From Thauera sp. 2A1 (GTDB lineage Bacteria > Pseudomonadota > Gammaproteobacteria > Burkholderiales > Rhodocyclaceae), in the NCBI RefSeq assembly GCF_009469595.2, contig NZ_SSXV01000011.1, positions 1 through 64,000 of the forward strand: a stretch of DNA of 64,000 nt. Direction: 5' to 3'. Positions 59,103-64,000 of this stretch are shown piece after piece. Made by a program: the position numbers and the translations under genes. The stretch's first letter is position 1, and each line of letters starts with the position of its first letter. Below the pieces are notes generated by a model that saw only the letters and a program-made list of their open reading frames with translations, ran no database searches and was not told where the DNA came from.

Positions 59103-61331
59103 ATGGAACATCATGCGCAGCAGGCCGCTGCACGTCCGCAATCCGATTCCCGCAACACGCCCCTGCTGCCCCTCGGCGCACTGATGCTGGCCGGCATCTC
59201 GCTCGGCGCGCAGGCGCAGAGCAGCGGCGCTGGCGCGCCCGCAGCCCAGCAACTGCCCGCCGTCACGGTGCAGGCCGCCGGCGAAGCGGTGCAGGACGGC
59301 TATCGCGCCACCACCACCCGTGTCGGCAAGACGCTGCAGGATCCGCACGACATCCCGCAGGCGGTGACCACCGTCACCAACACGCTGATGGAGGAGCAGC
59401 AGGTCGGCTCGCTGCGCGAGGCGTTGCGCAATGTCTCCGGCCTGACCTTCAACGCCGGCGAAGGCGGCCGCTCGGGCGACAACATGAACCTGCGCGGCTT
59501 CTACACTTTCGGCGACATGTACCTGGACGGCATCCGCGACACCGCCCAGTACAACCGCGAAACCTTCAACCTCGAGCAGATCGATGTGCTGCGCGGGTCG
59601 GCGGCGATGCTGTTCGGCCGTGGCCAGGCCGGCGGCGTGATCAACCAGGTGAGCAAGACGCCTTTGCTCGGCGACCGCGGCAAGATCACCGGCAGCATCG
59701 GCACCGACGACTACCGCGAGATCACCGGCGACTTCAACAAGCAGTTGGGCGACAGCACCGCGCTGCGCCTGAATCTGATGAAGCGTGACGAGGGCAGCAT
59801 CCGCGAGAACGCGGTCACCGGCACCGAAGCCGAGGTGCGGCGCGAGGGCGTGGGCGTGAGCCTGGCCACCGGCCTGTACACCGACAGCGAAATCACGCTG
59901 AACCACTACTACCTGAAGACCGCCGACAACCCAGACTACGGCGTGCCCTTCGACAGCAGGACCAAGCGCCCGTCGCGGCTGTTCGACCCGGAAGACTTCT
60001 GGGGCACGAGAGACACCTTCGACGACTCCGAGACCAACATCACCTCGCTGGTGCACCAGCTCCGCCTGTCGTCCAAGGCCGAACTGCGCACGCAGTTGCG
60101 CTACGCCACCTACAACCGCGCCTACTGGGCCGCGGCACCGTCGAACACACGGGCGCCGACGGTCGACCTGACCGCCGGCCAGAGCAAGACGCGCCGCAGC
60201 GAAACCGAAGACCTCACGCTGCAGTCGGACCTCACCATGCGCACCGAGCTGTTCGGCATGAAGCACGAGCTGCTGGCGGGCGTCGAGTACCTGAAGGAAA
60301 ACGCCACACGCTGGACGCTGCTGAACCAGGGCAGCGCCGCGTCCGCCCATTACACCGGCGGCGTCCTCAACCGCCCGGCGGCGGGCAAATACAGCGGCGA
60401 CACCATCGCGGTGTATGCACAGGACACGATCGAATTCGTTCCCGACTGGAAATTCACCCTCGGCCTGAGGCGCGACGAGCTCGATGCCGATTACGACTTC
60501 TACAACCAGAACACGCGCATTGCCAGCAGCGCAGCGCTGAGCTTCGGCGAGACCAGCGTGCGCACCGGCCTGTCCTGGCAGCCGAGCGCAGACACGCACT
60601 ACTACCTCAGCTACAGCGACTCGTTCAGCCCGACGGCCGACCTCTACCAGTTGTCCGGCAACGCCTACCCGGCCGAGCGCAGCAACGTCACCGAGCTGGG
60701 CGCCAAGTGGCTGCTGCTGGAGGGCGACCTGGCGCTACGCGCCGCGCTGTACCGCGCCGAAAAGGAATGGGAGCGCAACACCGACCTCGAATCCAGCGCC
60801 GCGATCCTGACCAGGAAGCGCCGCACCGACGGCATCGAGCTCGAAGTCGCCGGCCGCATCACGCCCAAGTGGGAGGTCTTCGCCGGGTTGTCGCTGATGG
60901 ACGCGGACATCCTGCAGGTGGCGGAGAATCGCAATGCGGCGGGCGTGGCGACGAAGGCCGACGCGCGCCTGAAGGGCCAGGTGCCGCGCAACACGCCGGC
61001 GGCCACCTTCAACCTGTGGTCCACCTACGCGCTGGGCCATGGCTGGAAGGTGGGCGGCGGGGTGGAGGCGAAGACCGAGCGCTACGCCTACTCGCCGTCG
61101 ACGGCCAACGCCGACAACCTCTTCGTCAATGGCAATTTCAAGCCCAACACCGCACCGGCCTACGCGCGCTGGGACGCGATGCTGTCCTACGAGCAGCCGA
61201 AGTGGGTGGCGCGCCTGAACGTGAAGAACCTGTTCGACAAGGTGTATTACGACCAGGTGTATGACAACGGCGGCTTCACCGTGCCGGGCACGCGGCGCAC
61301 GGTGATCCTGACGGGCGAGTACAGGTTCTGA
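59103..61331 (+). CDS. TonB-dependent siderophore receptor
   Basis: In this 742-residue protein a signal peptide (to about 38, GAQA) is followed by a plug domain (about 70-190: DIPQAVTTVTNTLMEEQQ, LRGFYTFGDMYLDGIRD, DVLRGSAAMLFGRGQAGG) and a 22-strand barrel that ends TVILTGEYRF. It is closest in feel to the Fiu/catecholate type, which fits the neighbouring piuC. A Fur box lies upstream. It uses the TonB-ExbBD proteins encoded 7 kb upstream. Confidence 0.93.
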   Translation: MEHHAQQAAARPQSDSRNTPLLPLGALMLAGISLGAQAQSSGAGAPAAQQLPAVTVQAAGEAVQDGYRATTTRVGKTLQDPHDIPQAVTTVTNTLMEEQQVGSLREALRNVSGLTFNAGEGGRSGDNMNLRGFYTFGDMYLDGIRDTAQYNRETFNLEQIDVLRGSAAMLFGRGQAGGVINQVSKTPLLGDRGKITGSIGTDDYREITGDFNKQLGDSTALRLNLMKRDEGSIRENAVTGTEAEVRREGVGVSLATGLYTDSEITLNHYYLKTADNPDYGVPFDSRTKRPSRLFDPEDFWGTRDTFDDSETNITSLVHQLRLSSKAELRTQLRYATYNRAYWAAAPSNTRAPTVDLTAGQSKTRRSETEDLTLQSDLTMRTELFGMKHELLAGVEYLKENATRWTLLNQGSAASAHYTGGVLNRPAAGKYSGDTIAVYAQDTIEFVPDWKFTLGLRRDELDADYDFYNQNTRIASSAALSFGETSVRTGLSWQPSADTHYYLSYSDSFSPTADLYQLSGNAYPAERSNVTELGAKWLLLEGDLALRAALYRAEKEWERNTDLESSAAILTRKRRTDGIELEVAGRITPKWEVFAGLSLMDADILQVAENRNAAGVATKADARLKGQVPRNTPAATFNLWSTYALGHGWKVGGGVEAKTERYAYSPSTANADNLFVNGNFKPNTAPAYARWDAMLSYEQPKWVARLNVKNLFDKVYYDQVYDNGGFTVPGTRRTVILTGEYRF

Positions 61332-61399
61332 CGGCATTGCGGACGAGGGAGTTGTCTCGCTCCTCCATTCGCTGCGCGAAGACGCTACGCCATTTCGCC

Positions 61400-61466
61400 G
61401 TAGGAGCGGGCTTGACCGCGATTTCGCGATCTCGCGACGCCGGGTCGCGGTCAAGCCCGCTCCTAC
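61400..61466. repeat. REP-like perfect inverted repeat
   Basis: Two 22-bp arms (61400-61421 and 61445-61466), GTAGGAGCGGGCTTGACCGC plus GA, are exact reverse complements with a 23-bp loop. This core is the well-known REP/BIME type scattered through Pseudomonas and relatives, made by a RAYT-type mechanism. It can form a strong mRNA hairpin after the receptor gene. Confidence 0.75.
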
Positions 61467-61538
61467 CCTGACGGCTCGACGCATCCACCTGATTGCATCG
61501 CCGGACTAGCACCCCGGAAAACCGACACCGGACCTCCC

Positions 61539-62222
61539 ATGCTGATCACCATCCCCGACGTCCTCACCGCCGAAGAACTCGCGCTGGCGCGCGACCTGCT
61601 CGCCCGCTCCGCGTGGGCGCATGGCGGCAACACCGCCGGCATGCAGGCGGCGCAGGTGAAGAACAACCGGCAACTGGGCGAAGAAGCCGAGCACCTGCCG
61701 GCGCTGCGCCAACTGGTGCTGGGCGCGCTGTCGCGCAGCGCGACCTTCTTCACCGCCGCGCTGCCGCTGCACATCTATCCGCCGTTGTTCAACCGCTACG
61801 GCGACGAGGCCAACAGCTTCGGCAACCATGTCGACGGCTCGGTGCGCCGGCTGCCCGACGGGCGCGGCTATGTGCGCACCGACGTGTCGGCGACGCTGTT
61901 CCTGTCCGACCCGGACAGCTACGACGGTGGCGAACTGATGATCGAGGACACTTTCGGCGACCACGGCGTGAAGCTCGCCGCCGGCAGCATGGTGGTGTAT
62001 CCGTCGTCGTCCATCCACCGCGTGCTGCCGGTCACGCGCGGCGAGCGTGTGGCCTGCTTCATGTGGATGCAGAGCATGGTGCGCGACCCCGGCCAGCGCC
62101 GCCTGCTGTACGAGATGGACATGGCCCTCCTCAAGCTGCGTCAGGACATCGGCGACACCGACCCGGTGGTGCGGCTCACCGGCACCTATCACAACCTGCT
62201 GCGGCAGTGGGCGGACATCTGA
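61539..62222 (+). CDS. piuC: PiuC/YbiX-type Fe(II) 2-oxoglutarate dioxygenase
   Basis: This 227-residue protein is of the PKHD-type hydroxylase family encoded next to catecholate siderophore receptors. The metal triad is seen as GNHVDGSV (His-x-Asp) and the distal His in [19 protein letters not shown], with the 2-oxoglutarate-binding Arg in the latter. It may modify the siderophore or help release iron. It follows the receptor and the REP hairpin. Confidence 0.9.
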   Translation: MLITIPDVLTAEELALARDLLARSAWAHGGNTAGMQAAQVKNNRQLGEEAEHLPALRQLVLGALSRSATFFTAALPLHIYPPLFNRYGDEANSFGNHVDGSVRRLPDGRGYVRTDVSATLFLSDPDSYDGGELMIEDTFGDHGVKLAAGSMVVYPSSSIHRVLPVTRGERVACFMWMQSMVRDPGQRRLLYEMDMALLKLRQDIGDTDPVVRLTGTYHNLLRQWADI

Positions 62223-62315
62223 AGCCCTCGCCGGGCCCGCGCGGCAGGCGCGTTCGGGCAGACGTTTCGTACGCACCGCGCGGCGAGCTCACGACGGCGC
62301 GCCGCGCATCGGGCA

Positions 62316-63617
62316 TCAATGCTCGTCGTTGTCGAAATCCCACAGCTCGTGGGTATCGAGCCGCCAGCGATGAAACGCGGCCAGGGCGTCGATGCGGGCC
62401 AGCCGCTCGGCCAGGTGCAGCTCGTCGGCCGTGCGCCTAGCCTGCAGCAGGTCGGCGATCGACGATTCACCGAGCTTCCAGGCCTTTTCCTGCATGTCGG
62501 TCGCCGTCTGCTGGGCGGTCGCGGCCGCCCGCAATCGATGCCAGGTCTGGTAGCCGCTGCGCACTGCGGCAAGCTCGCGCGCGGCCTCGGTACGCACCCG
62601 CGCCTCGATGGCCGCCTCCTGCGCGGCCGCAGCGCGCGCCATCGCCAGGCTGGAATCGGAGGCCGCCGCACGCGCCGCACCGCCGATGGGGATCGCGACG
62701 GTGAGGCCGAGCACACGCTCGTCGCCGCCCTTGTCGCTCGCGTAGCGCACGCCGAGCACCGGATCGGGCATGCGGTTCGCATCGGCGCGCTGCGCCGTCA
62801 GCATCGCCTGCCGCGACAGCGCGCGGGCCTTCGCCAGCTCGTGGTTGCGCGACATCATGGCTTCCGTGTCGAAGCGGATGCCTGCCGGGTCGGCGGGCTC
62901 GGACAGATTCACCGCCGCGCGCGGCCGCAGCCCCGGAAAGCGGATATCGAGCTCAGCACCCACTTCCGTCCGTCTTGCCTCTGCGCTGGCGAGCTGTGCC
63001 GCAGCCTGCGCGACGGCGCCTTGCGCCAGGTTGAGGTCGAGCCGGGCCGCATCGCCCTGCCGCAGGCGGATCTCGGCGATGCGCGCCAGCTCGGCGGCGA
63101 GCGCGTGCTGGCGCGTTCGGGCAGCGACTTCGTCCTCCGCGCGCAACCAGTCGAACCATCGCGCAAGTACTTCGCGCGCCGCCTCGTGCTGCGCGTCGCC
63201 CAGCGCCCAGCGCGACACTTCCTGGCCTGCGGCGCCGAGGCGATCGTCGATGTCGGCCTTGCCGCCGATGCGCACGCCACGCTCGAGCGCAGCCGCATAT
63301 TCGCCATAACGCCGGTCGTTCTCCGGCCGCACGGTGCGCTGCTGCAGGTCGCCGCGCACCGTCCACTCGTGCGGACCAGCGCGCAGTTGCCGCGCCTGCG
63401 CCTCGCTCGCGTCCAGCTCGTGGCGCGCCGCCCCCACCGCGGGCGCGCTCTCCAGCAGCGTGCGCACGACGGCGGACGGTGGCAGTTCCGGCGGCTCGGC
63501 GGGCGCTGCCCAAGCCTGCTGGCAGGCGAGCACGAGCAGGCCGAGGGCAATCAGGCGGCGCGGCATGGGGCGCAGAGAGTCACGACGAGGCGACGGCATG
63601 AGGAGGCGGTTCGTCAT
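62316..63617 (-). CDS. TolC-family outer-membrane protein, CzcC-like
   Basis: This 433-residue protein has a signal peptide (LIALGLLVLACQQAWA), then the helical OEP architecture (ARHELDASEAQARQLRAG, LRQGDAARLDLNLAQGAVAQAAAQ, ESSIADLLQARRTADEL). It resembles the outer-membrane component of CzcCBA-type metal efflux. The GGAGG site favours ATG 63617, which overlaps the DUF3240 stop (ATGA). Together with the two genes upstream it forms a heavy-metal efflux operon read leftward. Confidence 0.87.
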   Translation of the reverse strand: MTNRLLMPSPRRDSLRPMPRRLIALGLLVLACQQAWAAPAEPPELPPSAVVRTLLESAPAVGAARHELDASEAQARQLRAGPHEWTVRGDLQQRTVRPENDRRYGEYAAALERGVRIGGKADIDDRLGAAGQEVSRWALGDAQHEAAREVLARWFDWLRAEDEVAARTRQHALAAELARIAEIRLRQGDAARLDLNLAQGAVAQAAAQLASAEARRTEVGAELDIRFPGLRPRAAVNLSEPADPAGIRFDTEAMMSRNHELAKARALSRQAMLTAQRADANRMPDPVLGVRYASDKGGDERVLGLTVAIPIGGAARAAASDSSLAMARAAAAQEAAIEARVRTEAARELAAVRSGYQTWHRLRAAATAQQTATDMQEKAWKLGESSIADLLQARRTADELHLAERLARIDALAAFHRWRLDTHELWDFDNDEH

Positions 63618-63925
63618 CCCAGCCTCCCGGAAGACAGAATGGGCATTGACCAGTAGAAGACCATGGGGTTGGGCAACTGCGCCTTGAGGTGGCCGAGCAC
63701 CGTCTCGGCGTCCTCGCGGCGCAGCAGCAACTGGATCTGGATGCGGCTGGCCTGGCCGCTGACATGCTCGCTCGGCTCGACAAGTGCGACGTCGGCGCCG
63801 TGCGCGCTCACCGGAAAGCTGGCGAAGCTGATCTGCAGCTCGGCATGGTCCAGCAGCAGGTCCACCACGTCGCCGGCCAGCGCGCTCGGCATCACCAGGT
63901 TCAGGCAGGTATCGGGAGCAGGCAT
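63614..63925 (-). CDS. DUF3240 family protein
   Basis: This 103-residue small protein of DUF3240 has a PII-like ferredoxin fold (SRIQIQLLLRREDAETVLGHLKAQL, NPMVFYWSMPIL). It is usually found with CzcA/CzcC metal pumps, as here, and is presumed to sense or modulate transport. It overlaps the CzcC-like gene and begins 3 nt after the pump gene. Confidence 0.85.
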   Translation of the reverse strand: MPAPDTCLNLVMPSALAGDVVDLLLDHAELQISFASFPVSAHGADVALVEPSEHVSGQASRIQIQLLLRREDAETVLGHLKAQLPNPMVFYWSMPILSSGRLG

Positions 63926-63928
63926 CGT

Positions 63929-64000
63929 TCACGCCTCCAGCGTGGCCGGCTTGGGCGGAAAGCCGAAGCGCAGGTAGATGAGGGGAAGCAGGATCAGCGT
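63929..64000 (-). CDS. CzcA/CusA-family RND pump, C-terminal end only (partial)
   Basis: Only the last 23 residues are inside the window: TLILLPLIYLRFGFPPKPA and TLEA. TLILLPLIY is the last transmembrane segment typical of heavy-metal RND pumps. The rest lies to the right. It is the upstream gene of the DUF3240-CzcC unit. Confidence 0.75.
   Translation of the reverse strand, partial: TLILLPLIYLRFGFPPKPATLEA

Overview
The window is a high-GC betaproteobacterial chromosome segment, most like Rhodocyclales (Thauera/Azoarcus type). This rests on protein resemblance, on 6S RNA lying downstream of zapA, and on the mix of malonyl-CoA decarboxylase and iron-uptake genes; no database search was possible. 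It has three parts: a left host arm (1 to about 10.45 kb), a complete-looking Mu-like transposable prophage of about 40 kb (about 10.46 to 50.7 kb), and a right host arm rich in iron and efflux genes (50.7 to 64 kb).

Left arm. The window opens inside the 5' part of a group II intron (minus strand) that sits just past the terminator of the 6S RNA gene. Upstream on the same strand are zapA, a zapB-like coiled-coil gene and ilvD. The plus strand then carries a YceH-family gene, lgt, malonyl-CoA decarboxylase, a HAMP-PAS-GGDEF-EAL protein, an outer-membrane porin-like protein and a small PstS-like periplasmic protein. The last four are tightly spaced or overlapping.

Prophage. Replication is Mu-type: a DDE transposase (A), an AAA ATPase (B), a CI-like repressor, a BcepMu gp16-type regulator, GemA and Mor. 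The head is Mu-type: TerL, gp29-like portal, MuF, gpG, protease/scaffold and gpT capsid. The tail looks like a siphovirus tail of the B3/D3112 kind: tail-tube proteins, frameshifted tail chaperones, an 820-residue tape measure, and no sheath gene. The layout is unusual. The lysis-packaging-portal-MuF-gpG block, which follows Mor in Mu, lies inverted at the far left (20.0 down to 10.6 kb), so gpG abuts the host while its usual partner, the protease, follows Mor at 33.0 kb. An 18-bp motif (ATTGAAnCnCTTCATTTA) occurs three times, each ahead of a late block: lysis/packaging (minus), protease/capsid (plus) and second tail tube/tail (plus). It is a strong candidate for the late-promoter activator site and suggests that a whole transcription unit was moved. 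Accessory genes lie mainly between the leftward late operon and the repressor (20.1-22.4 kb) and between portal and MuF (12.7-13.9 kb). Other oddities are a PEP-CTERM-like tail on a small early membrane protein, a MuF with a PBECR2-like nuclease tail, a head-completion protein fused to about 14 Ala/Gly-rich repeats, and a tail hub fused to a predicted beta-propeller.

Right arm. The prophage ends just upstream of a Fur-box promoter driving hemP, followed by bfd and bfr, then tonB-exbB-exbD. Next is a macA-macB-outer membrane factor efflux operon, then a Fur-box-preceded TonB-dependent siderophore receptor with a PiuC-type dioxygenase. On the minus strand the window ends in a metal-efflux cluster (CzcC-like, DUF3240, and the last codons of a CzcA-like pump). 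Together, TonB-ExbBD energises the siderophore receptor, PiuC probably helps process the ferric siderophore, and Bfr/Bfd store and release the iron.
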